The notes beneath the pieces were generated by a model that made no database searches, was not told where the DNA came from, and was given only the letters and a program-made list of their open reading frames with translations. From assembly GCA_036377055.1 (NCBI GenBank), contig DASUZD010000053.1:1-12904 (forward strand): DNA of 12,904 bases, written 5' to 3'. Shown here piece after piece: positions 1-7,000 of this stretch. This DNA comes from DASUZD01 sp036377055. GTDB lineage: Bacteria > Actinomycetota > Thermoleophilia > Gaiellales > Gaiellaceae. Position 1 is the first letter of the stretch; each line of letters opens with the position of its first letter. The position numbers and the translations under genes were made by a program.

Positions 1-1
1 C

Positions 2-343
2 GAGACCGAGCCGTGGGGCTACGCCGACCAGCCGCCGTTCCTGAACGGCGCGGCCGCCGTCGAGACCGACCTCGCGCCGCGCGAGCTCCTCGAGACGCTG
101 CTCGACGTCGAGCGAGCGCTCGGGCGCACCCGCGACGGCCCGCGCTGGGGCGCCCGCACGATCGACCTCGACCTCCTGCTCTACGGCGACGAGGCGATCG
201 ACGAGCCCGGCCTCGTCGTGCCGCACCCGCGCCTGCACGAGCGCATCTTCGCGCTCGAGCCGCTCGCTGAGCTCGATCCCGCGCTGGTCATCCCCGGGCG
301 GGGGCCGGTGGCGGCCCTTCTGGCGGGGCTACAATCGGGCTGA
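2..343 (+). CDS. folK: 2-amino-4-hydroxy-6-hydroxymethyldihydropteridine pyrophosphokinase (HPPK), 3' part
   Basis: HPPK transfers pyrophosphate from ATP to 6-hydroxymethyl-7,8-dihydropterin in cytoplasmic folate synthesis. Only the last 113 residues are in the window; roughly the first 50 residues of the usual 160-170 lie to the left. Visible family features are the pterin-loop region PPFLNGAAAVET, and the signature RWGARTIDLDLLLYG, in which the two Asp residues of DLD are the Mg-ATP ligands. The family signature normally reads RWxPR, so Ala replaces Pro here. The later VVPHPRLHER segment is also typical. The stop TGA shares a base with the ATG of the next gene (TGATG). Identification rests on these motifs and is secure; start and upstream partners (folP or folB would be expected) are not visible. 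Confidence 0.93.
   Translation, partial: ETEPWGYADQPPFLNGAAAVETDLAPRELLETLLDVERALGRTRDGPRWGARTIDLDLLLYGDEAIDEPGLVVPHPRLHERIFALEPLAELDPALVIPGRGPVAALLAGLQSG
330..335 (+). promoter_or_regulatory. Putative -10 box of a leaderless promoter inside the end of folK
   Basis: TACAAT matches the -10 consensus at five of six positions and ends 7 bases before the ATG at 343. Transcription would therefore begin at or next to the start codon. No convincing -35 lies 16-18 bases upstream and no Shine-Dalgarno sequence precedes the ATG, both consistent with a leaderless mRNA. This is inferred from sequence only; translation coupled to folK is the alternative. Confidence 0.45.
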
Positions 344-708
344 TGTCGCACATCGACGAACTGGACGAGTTCGAGGCCGAGCTCGAGCTCGCCCTGAAGC
401 GGGAGTACAGCGCGGTCTTTCCGCTCTTCCGCTACTGCCTGCTGACGCAGGACGCGACCTACCTCTGCAACCGGCTCGAGCTCCAGTACGTCCCGCAGCC
501 GAGCTACCCGTTCTTCCACGTCAAGATGGAGGACGTGTGGGTGTGGGACAAGAACCGCCCGACGCGGATCATCCCGCGCGCCGAGATCTACACCTCGAGC
601 GACGTGACCGTGGAGGAGTTGCGCGGCGAGGGCGACGAGCCGAAGCTGACCGCGGAAGCTCTCGCCGAGAAGATCGGCGAAGTCCTCCCGGGCGAGGACG
701 ACATCTGA
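343..708 (+). CDS. DUF2469-family protein of unknown function
   Basis: A 121-residue soluble, acidic protein with no signal peptide or membrane segment. The pattern E-x-EL-x-L-x-REY (residues 11-22), YLCN (40-43) and VWVWDKNRP (65-73) matches, from memory, the actinobacterial DUF2469 family (Mycobacterium tuberculosis Rv2901c type), whose function is unknown. It is about 20 residues longer than that family's usual ~100, because of an acidic tail (about 94-121) with a predicted helix. The ATG overlaps the folK stop by one base and there is no Shine-Dalgarno, so translation is either coupled or leaderless from the TACAAT at 330. It sits between folK and coaX, which suggests a housekeeping role but does not define it. 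Confidence 0.78.
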   Translation: MSHIDELDEFEAELELALKREYSAVFPLFRYCLLTQDATYLCNRLELQYVPQPSYPFFHVKMEDVWVWDKNRPTRIIPRAEIYTSSDVTVEELRGEGDEPKLTAEALAEKIGEVLPGEDDI

Positions 709-710
709 AT

Positions 711-716
711 TAGGCT
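711..716 (+). promoter_or_regulatory. Putative -10 box of a leaderless promoter before coaX
   Basis: TAGGCT fits TANNNT and ends exactly 7 bases before the ATG of coaX, the same spacing as the TACAAT box before the DUF2469 gene. The gap between the two genes is only 15 bases and holds no Shine-Dalgarno sequence. The match is short and the -35 region is unremarkable, so confidence is modest; cotranscription with the upstream gene remains possible. Confidence 0.35.
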
Positions 717-723
717 CGGCGGC

Positions 724-1476
724 ATGCTGCTCGCCGCCGACGTCGGAAATACCCAGACCGCCCTCGGCCTCTACGACGGCGCCGTTCTCCGCGACCACTG
801 GCGGCTCGCGACCGAGGCCCAGCGCACCGGCGACGAGCTGGGCGCGCTCTTCGGCCGCTTCTTCGACCCGGACGTCCTCCAGGGCATGTGCCTCGCCTCG
901 ACCGTGCCGGGCCTCGTGCGCGAGTACCAGCTCCTGGCCGAGCGCTGGGCGCATGCCCCGCTTCTCGTCGTCGGGCCCGGCACGCGCACGGGGATGCCGA
1001 TCCGCTACGACGACCCACGCGAGGTCGGCCCGGACCGGATCGTCAACGCGGTCGCGGCGAAGGAGCGTTACGGCGCGCCGGCGATCGTGGTCGACTTCGG
1101 CACCTCGACGAACTTCGACGTCGTCTCGCCCGAGGGCGAGTACGTCGGCGGCGTGCTCGCTCCGGGGATCGAGATCTCGATGGACGCGCTGTTCGCCCGC
1201 GCCGCGAGGCTGGTCAAGGTCGACTTCGCCCAGCCGCCGAGCGTGATCGGCAAGACGACCGCGATGGGCCTCCAGTCCGGGCTCGTGTACGGCTTCGCGG
1301 GTCAGGTGGACGGGATCGTCGACCACATCCGCGGCGAGCTCGGCGCGGAGGCGCCCGCGATCGCGACCGGCGGCCTCGCCGACCTGATCGCGCCGCACTC
1401 GCGGACGATCGAGCGCGTCGACCCGTTCCTGACCCTCGAAGGACTGCGAATCGTCTGGGAGCGCGCGACCGCTTAA
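724..1476 (+). CDS. coaX: Type III pantothenate kinase
   Basis: Catalyses ATP-dependent phosphorylation of pantothenate, the first step of cytoplasmic CoA synthesis. The 250-residue length is normal for the family. The ASKHA-fold motifs are visible in order: DVGNTQT phosphate-binding loop (residues 6-12), GPGTRTGMP (84-92), GPDR with the expected catalytic Asp104 (102-105), DFGTSTNFDVV (124-134; the family more often has DFGTATTFD), a GGVLAPG turn (142-148) and ATGG (214-217). Type III enzymes typically need a monovalent cation and resist CoA feedback; that is family knowledge. The ATG at 724 gives the DxGNT motif its usual place at the N-terminus. No Shine-Dalgarno is present; see the -10 box at 711. 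Confidence 0.95.
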   Translation: MLLAADVGNTQTALGLYDGAVLRDHWRLATEAQRTGDELGALFGRFFDPDVLQGMCLASTVPGLVREYQLLAERWAHAPLLVVGPGTRTGMPIRYDDPREVGPDRIVNAVAAKERYGAPAIVVDFGTSTNFDVVSPEGEYVGGVLAPGIEISMDALFARAARLVKVDFAQPPSVIGKTTAMGLQSGLVYGFAGQVDGIVDHIRGELGAEAPAIATGGLADLIAPHSRTIERVDPFLTLEGLRIVWERATA

Positions 1477-1502
1477 CAGCGCGCGGCGTCGGCTTCGGCC
1501 GG

Positions 1503-1508
1503 TACAAC
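1503..1508 (+). promoter_or_regulatory. Putative -10 box between coaX and the membrane protein gene
   Basis: TACAAC lies in the 54-base gap after coaX and ends 22 bases before the GTG start at 1531. The same hexamer appears at 4028-4033 before the sugar dehydrogenase, in both cases just downstream of TTCGGC. A transcript starting about 7 bases later would carry the AAGGA at 1520. No good -35 is seen, so this is tentative. Confidence 0.35.
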
Positions 1509-1519
1509 ACCTCGCCATG

Positions 1520-1524
1520 AAGGA
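1520..1524 (+). promoter_or_regulatory. Shine-Dalgarno supporting the GTG start at 1531
   Basis: AAGGA ends 6 bases before GTG 1531, the usual spacing. It supports GTG rather than the downstream ATG at 1681, which would remove the first membrane segment. The site sits inside a five-codon reading frame (ATG at 1517) whose stop overlaps the GTG. Confidence 0.6.
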
Positions 1525-1530
1525 CCTCGA

Positions 1531-3222
1531 GTGACGACGACCGCTACTCCCGCTCGTCCCGCGGTCCCTGCCGCCGCGCGCCGCGCGTGGCCCGACTGGC
1601 TCCTCGAGGTCGGCGTCGGCCTCGTCGTTGCCGTCGTCTACCTGCTCACGCTGTCCGGCAACCACAGCGAGCTCGAGGACAGCATGACCTACACGAATCG
1701 GATCCGAGACGACCCGCACTCGCAGTTCTTCGAGGGAATTCACGTCATCTTCGACTGGGTCGCCTGGGCGGTGTACGAGGTCGTGCGCGCGACCGGGATC
1801 ACCGAAGACCCCCTGCGGACGATCCAGGTCTTCGACGCGCTGCTCGCGGCGGTGACCGTCGCCCTGCTCGCACGGATCCTCGTCCGCGGCGGCGTGTCAC
1901 GGCCCGCCGCGCTCGTCGGCTGCGGGATCTTCGCCTTCTCGTACAGCTTCTGGCACAACAGCGTCGAGGTCGACGTGCGCTCGCTCTCGGCGTTCACGCT
2001 CGTCCTCTCGCTCGGCGCCGCCTGGCGCGCGACCGAGTGGCCGTCGGTGCGCGCGTTTGTCGTGCTCGGAGCGCTGAACGGCTGCGCCGTCCTCGCGCAC
2101 GTCACGAACGTCCTCTTCGCCGGGGTCGCGATCGCCGCGATGCTGCTCGCCCGCCGCGAGCGCCCGCTCTCCGCCGTCGGCCGCTGGTTCGGCGCGTATG
2201 CCGTCACGGCCTCCGCCGTCGTGGTCCCGATCTACGCCATCGCCGCGGTCGTGCGGGACCTCGGGACGCCCAAGGCGTTCTGGGACTGGTTCACCGCAGA
2301 GACCCACGGCGGAAGCTACGGCCAGATCGCCCTCGGCTCGGTGAAGGACGCGGTCGTGGGCTGCGGGCGCGCGCTAGTCGGTGGACATTTCGCGCTCGCG
2401 CTCCACTCGGTCCACCGCTTCGTCGACGTTCACTTCCCCGCCAAGCCGCTCCGCGAGGAGTACTACTTCCTGCGTGGCTACTCGACGGCGCTCGCCGCGG
2501 CGCTCCTCGCCGCGACCGTCGTCGTCGCGTTGCTCATCGTGGCGCTCGCCGCCCAGTGGCTGTCGCGGCGCCTGAGGCTCGGGCTGAACGGGCGGTTGCG
2601 CACGCTGTCCGTGCTCTGCGTCGTCTGGGTCGTCGTCTACGCGACGCTCTTCACTATCTGGGACCCGTTCAACCTCGAGCTCTGGTACGTCTTCTGGCTG
2701 CCCGTCGCCCTCCTGCTCGCGTTGCCACTCGCGGCCGGACGCACGTCGCGGCTTCGCCTCGGCGCCGGCGTGGCCGTCGTGGTCGGGCTCTTCGCAGTGA
2801 ACCTGCTCGGGAGTGCGCTTCCGCAGCGGTCGAACGCCAAGGACTACTGGCGCGTGCGGGCGACCTGGTACCGCACGCACGTCCATCACGACGACCTGAT
2901 CATCTCCTACGAGTACATCTGGAGCAACTACCTCGCCTACCTGACGCCGGCGCAGGTCGTCGACGCCCAGGCGTTCTTCAAGCGGATGCCTCGCGCCGAG
3001 GCCGCGAGGAGGGTTCAGGAGATCGCCAACTCGTCGCACGCCCGCCGCGTCTTCATCAGCGACTACAACTTCGACCCGTATCCGGGCAACCCGGCCGCGT
3101 GCAACGACGGCATGCACACGTGCGAGAACGCGGCGTTGCTGCGGCGCCTGCTGCTGCCGCGCAGCCACGTCGTCGCTCGCACGCCGCTCGAGAAGGTCTG
3201 GGAGTACCGGCGGCCCGGCTGA
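1531..3222 (+). CDS. Polytopic membrane protein, GT-C glycosyltransferase-like (DUF2723/PMT type)
   Basis: A 563-residue integral membrane protein. A first membrane span (about 25-42) is followed by an outer loop carrying HSELEDSMTY (45-54), where acidic residues occupy the place of the catalytic loop-1 Asp/Glu of GT-C enzymes. Further hydrophobic spans lie near 98-119, 126-140, 152-167, 176-207, 220-241, 317-342, 358-376, 385-402 and 409-428. The segment SFWHNSVEVDVRSLSAF (139-155) resembles the FW-x-x-x-V-x-x-EVY-x-L pattern of DUF2723 proteins. A soluble C-terminal part (about 430-563) has two close Cys (524, 531) that could pair. GT-C enzymes use lipid-phosphate sugars outside the membrane, so a role in envelope glycan or protein glycosylation is inferred. 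No donor or acceptor can be named, and a non-enzymatic role is possible. Confidence 0.7.
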   Translation: MTTTATPARPAVPAAARRAWPDWLLEVGVGLVVAVVYLLTLSGNHSELEDSMTYTNRIRDDPHSQFFEGIHVIFDWVAWAVYEVVRATGITEDPLRTIQVFDALLAAVTVALLARILVRGGVSRPAALVGCGIFAFSYSFWHNSVEVDVRSLSAFTLVLSLGAAWRATEWPSVRAFVVLGALNGCAVLAHVTNVLFAGVAIAAMLLARRERPLSAVGRWFGAYAVTASAVVVPIYAIAAVVRDLGTPKAFWDWFTAETHGGSYGQIALGSVKDAVVGCGRALVGGHFALALHSVHRFVDVHFPAKPLREEYYFLRGYSTALAAALLAATVVVALLIVALAAQWLSRRLRLGLNGRLRTLSVLCVVWVVVYATLFTIWDPFNLELWYVFWLPVALLLALPLAAGRTSRLRLGAGVAVVVGLFAVNLLGSALPQRSNAKDYWRVRATWYRTHVHHDDLIISYEYIWSNYLAYLTPAQVVDAQAFFKRMPRAEAARRVQEIANSSHARRVFISDYNFDPYPGNPAACNDGMHTCENAALLRRLLLPRSHVVARTPLEKVWEYRRPG

Positions 3223-3280
3223 TTCGGGCAGGAGCTTGCGCGCGCCTCAGGAAGAAGAGGCGGCACGACATCGCGACGTC

Positions 3281-3994
3281 ATGGAACCGATCAGCCCCGA
3301 GCTCGCGCTCGTCGACCCGGAGCTCGCGCGGCGGGCGCGGGCGCTGTTGCCGACTCCGGGCGCGGTCGAGCCGCTGCGTTCGGATGCCACGCCGGAGCCC
3401 GCTGCTGCGCCTCCGCCGCCGGCCGCGCGGCGCCTTCGTCTCCGCACGGACCTCCTGGCGCGCACCGCGGCGTGGCTCGCCATCCCGAGCATCGCGCTCA
3501 ACATCGCGTACATCCGGGCGGACTCGGCCGCCGAGTCGGCGCCGGCGACGACGACGGCCACGCCGCGGGTCGTGACGGTCACGGTCGCGCCGATCGCTCC
3601 AAGTGCTCGCGCGTCGACGCGGCCTCGTGCGGCGCGCCCCCGCAAGAGCGGTGTCGCCGCGGCGAGCCACACGAGCACCGCTCCCTCGCGTCCAGTGGTT
3701 CCCGACCGAAGCGGCGTCCTGCGCTGGCCCGCGAGCGCCAAGGCTCGCAGGTACGACGTCGTCGTCTGGCTCGGTCATCGGCGCATCGCCGACGTCTGGT
3801 CGGCGAAGCCGGAGGTCACGGTCGCAGAGCTCGCCTGCCGCGGCTCGCGCCCGCTCGCCTCCGGCCGCTACCTCTGGTTCGTCTACCCCTTGGTCGACGT
3901 CCAGCGGCGGCGCTACGGGGATCTTGCGAAGTGGGGGACGTTCGTCGTCGACGGGAAGCTGCGCTGCCCGAAGGAGGCACAACAGGCCCGCTGA
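3281..3994 (+). CDS. Single-pass membrane protein with fibronectin-III-like extracytoplasmic domain
   Basis: A 237-residue protein I cannot assign to a named family. The N-terminus starts MEPISPELALVDPEL and leads into an Ala/Pro-rich stretch (about 35-50), then a basic patch RRLRLRTD and one hydrophobic segment (about 61-79), read as a signal anchor. A Thr/Ala/Pro/Arg-rich spacer (about 85-142) follows. The C-terminal domain (about 145-227) has the features of a fibronectin-III beta-sandwich: LRWPAS, the YDVVVW strand, and GRYLWFVYPL. The ATG at 3281 was preferred over a TTG at 3236 whose GGAG is only a base or so away. It has no strong Shine-Dalgarno itself, so the start is uncertain. It begins 58 bases after the GT-C-like gene and may be cotranscribed with it; a surface scaffold or glycan-contact role is only a guess. 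Confidence 0.65.
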   Translation: MEPISPELALVDPELARRARALLPTPGAVEPLRSDATPEPAAAPPPPAARRLRLRTDLLARTAAWLAIPSIALNIAYIRADSAAESAPATTTATPRVVTVTVAPIAPSARASTRPRAARPRKSGVAAASHTSTAPSRPVVPDRSGVLRWPASAKARRYDVVVWLGHRRIADVWSAKPEVTVAELACRGSRPLASGRYLWFVYPLVDVQRRRYGDLAKWGTFVVDGKLRCPKEAQQAR

Positions 3995-4004
3995 CGGTTC
4001 CCGG

Positions 4005-4033
4005 TTGATCGCACCGGCCGTTTCGGCTACAAC
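4005..4033 (+). promoter_or_regulatory. Promoter of the sugar dehydrogenase gene
   Basis: TTGATC at 4005-4010 and TACAAC at 4028-4033 are separated by 17 bases, the ideal distance; each box matches the vegetative consensus at four of six positions. The predicted start of transcription near 4040 leaves a leader of about 18 bases that contains GGGGGAGGG. This is the best-looking promoter in the window and makes the sugar dehydrogenase its own transcription unit. Confidence 0.6.
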
Positions 4034-4048
4034 CCGTGGAGGGTCGGG

Positions 4049-4053
4049 GGAGG
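4049..4053 (+). promoter_or_regulatory. Shine-Dalgarno supporting the TTG start at 4058
   Basis: GGAGG ends 4 bases before TTG 4058, slightly closer than usual. A second GGAGGG at 4038-4043 lies too far upstream. The other in-frame candidate, TTG at 4079, has no such site, so 4058 is preferred. Either choice keeps the signal peptide. Confidence 0.5.
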
Positions 4054-4057
4054 GCCG

Positions 4058-7000
4058 TTGCGGCACCGTTTTGCTGAATTGATTCGTGTCCTCGGCGCAT
4101 GCGCGACGGCGGCGGCCTGCGTGATCGCCCTGGTGGCCGTCGGAACGGCCTCGGCCGACGGGCCTCCCGGCCCGGGCGGCGGCGTGCTGAAGCCCGGAGC
4201 CTCGGCTGGCGCCGCCGGCGCGGTCGCCACGCTGCCGACCGGTTTCCAGGACTCGACGGTGATCACGGGCCTCGTCAACCCGACGGCCGTCCGCTTCGCG
4301 TCCGACGGGCGGATCTTCATCGCCGAGAAGAGCGGGCTGATCAAGGAGTACGACAACCTCTCCGACACGACGCCGACGATCGTGGCCGATCTCAGGACCG
4401 CGACCGACGACTACTGGGATCGCGGTCTGCTCGGGCTCGCGCTCGATCCGAACTTCCCGACGAGCCCGTACGTGTACGTCCTGTACACGTACGACGCGCC
4501 GCCGGGCGGGACCGCGCCGACCTGGAACGACGGGTGCCCGACGCCTCCGGGCCCGACGACCGACGGCTGCGTCGTCCAGGGACGCCTCGCAAAGCTGACG
4601 CTGTCGGGCAACACCGCGACGAACGAGCAGGTGCTGCTCCAAGGCTGGTGTCAGCAGTTCCCCAGCCATTCGATCGGCGACCTTCGTTTCGGCACCGACG
4701 GCAGCCTGTTCGTCTCCGGTGGCGACGGAGCCAACTTCGGCGTCGTCGACTACGGCGGACTCGGGGGCAGCAGCGGCAGCCCGACGCCTGCGAATCCTTG
4801 CGGCGACCCGCCGAGTCCGGTGGGGACGGCGCTCTCGCCGCCCACGGCGGAGGGCGGCGCCCTTCGCAGCCAGAGCCCCCGGCGCGCGACGGGCGAGCCC
4901 GTCCTGCTGAGCGGCGCGATCCTCCGCGTCGACCCCGCGACCGGCGCGGGCGTCCCCTCGAACCCGCTGGCGTCGAGCTCGGACGCGAACGCGCGGCGAA
5001 TCGTCGCCTACGGCATGCGGAACCCGTTCCGCTTCACGCTCCGGCCCGGGACGAACGACATCTGGCTCGGTGACGTCGGCTGGAGCACTTGGGAGGAGAT
5101 CGACCGGATCCCCGACCCGACCGCGGGACCGCTCAACTTCGGCTGGCCCTGCTACGAGGGCGTCGGCCCGCAGCCCGGCTATCAGAGCGCGGGCCTGAAC
5201 CTGTGCAGCAGCCTCTACGGCGGCAGCTCGAGCGGCACCTTCGGGACGACGACCGCCGGCGCCTCGATCGACACCGCCTCCGCGAACCTGAAGGAGGTGT
5301 CGAAGTACACGGCGGTCGCGGGGAACGTGACGAAGCTGACCGGCTACGTCTCGGGGCTCGGCGCGGCGTCGGGCTCGCAGAAGATCAAGGCCGTCATGTA
5401 CGCGGACAGCAACGGCAACCCGGGTGCGCTGCTCGGCGTCTCGAACGAGGTGACGATGAACGCGGGCACGGCCTGGGCGTGGAAGGACTTCACGTTCGCA
5501 AATCCGGTGCCGGTGCAGGCGGGGACGATCTGGATGGGCTACATCGCGTCGACGACGAGCGATCTGACGCAGCTCCGCTACGACACGTCGTCGGGCGAGC
5601 TTCGCTACAACGTGAACTCGGGCGGCTACGCGGCCGGGCCGACGAACCCGTTCGGCACGCCGACGATCTCGAGCAAGCACTACTCGCTCTACGCAACGTA
5701 CACAGGCGGCAGCGGCGGCGGGGGCTCGGTGGCGGCTCCGCTCTTCACGTACGCGCACACCGCGAGCGTCGTGTCGGGCGACGGCTGCCCGACCGGCGGC
5801 TCGTCCGTGGCCGGGATGACCTTCTACCAGGGCGGCACGTACCCGAGCTCGTACAACGGCGCGCTCTTCTTCGAGGACCACACCCGCGCCTGCATCTGGG
5901 CGATGAAGGCGGGGTCGAACGGCCTCCCAGATCCGAATCAGATCTCGATCTTCGTGCAGGGCGCCGCGAGCCCGGTCGACCTCGAGACCGGCCCGGGAGG
6001 CGACCTCTTCTACGTCGACTTCGACGGGGGCACGCTGCATCGGATCAAGTACCTGAGCTCGAACAACCCGCCGACCGCGGTGGCGACGGCGAGCCCGACG
6101 AACGGCTCCGCGCCGCTAACCGTGAACTTCGATGGCAGCGGGTCGAGCGACCCCGACGGCGATCCGATCACGTACGCCTGGGACCTCGACGGCGACGGCG
6201 CCTACGACGACTCGACGGTGGTGAAGCCGACGTTCACGTACTCGACGCCGGGCACGTACACGGTGCGCCTGAAGGTGACGGACAGCAAGGGCGCCTCGAC
6301 GATCAGCTCGCCGATCACGATCAACGCCGGCAACGACCCGCCGGTGCCGACGATCACGGCGCCGTCGTCGACGCTCACGTGGAAGGTCGGCGACCTGATC
6401 AACTTCTCCGGCAGCGCGACCGATCCCCAGGACGGCACGCTGGCGCCGTCGCAGCTCAGCTGGGCGGAGATCATCCATCACTGCTTCGACCCGACGAACT
6501 GCCACACCCACCTCGTGCAGACGTTCACGGGGGTCGCGAGCGGGTCGTTCAACGCGCCCGACCACGAGTACCCGTGCTGGCTCGAGCTTCAGCTGACCGC
6601 GACGGACTCGAAGGGCGCGACGGCGACCACGAGCGTGCGCCTCGACCCGCAGACGGTGGATCTGACGGTCGCGTCCAACCCGACCGGCGCGCAGGTCGCG
6701 ATCAACGAGATCAGCGGCCCGGCTCCGCTGACGAAGACGGCCGTCATCGGCTCCACGAACTCGATCAGCGCGCCGTCGCCGCAGACGATCGGAGGCTCGA
6801 CGTATGCCTTCGGCTCCTGGTCGGACGCAGGCGCACAGACGCACAACGTCGTCGCGCCCGCGACCGCGACCACGTACACGGCGACGTTCAACCTCCAGAC
6901 GACGGGAACGTTCGGGACGACCACCCCTGGCGCCTCCACCGACACGGCCTCGGCGAACCTGAAGGAGGTCTCGAAGTACACGGCAGTCGCGGCGAACGTG

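Noticed and set aside
1488..1503. Hairpin with a TTCG tetraloop after coaX as a terminator
   Set aside because: The stem has only four Watson-Crick pairs plus wobbles, there is no T-run after it, and it abuts the TACAAC box.
3236..3280. Upstream TTG start for the Fn3-like protein
   Set aside because: Its GGAG is almost adjacent to the codon, and the extra residues look like untranslated leader. ATG 3281 gives a more natural N-terminus.
3056..6040. Very long open frame on the minus strand (994 codons), with others at 181-1743, 6116-7351 and 8230-9378
   Set aside because: They lie opposite well-identified genes, read as Arg/Val/Asp-rich low-complexity protein without known motifs, and arise because G/C third positions suppress stops in the complementary frame.
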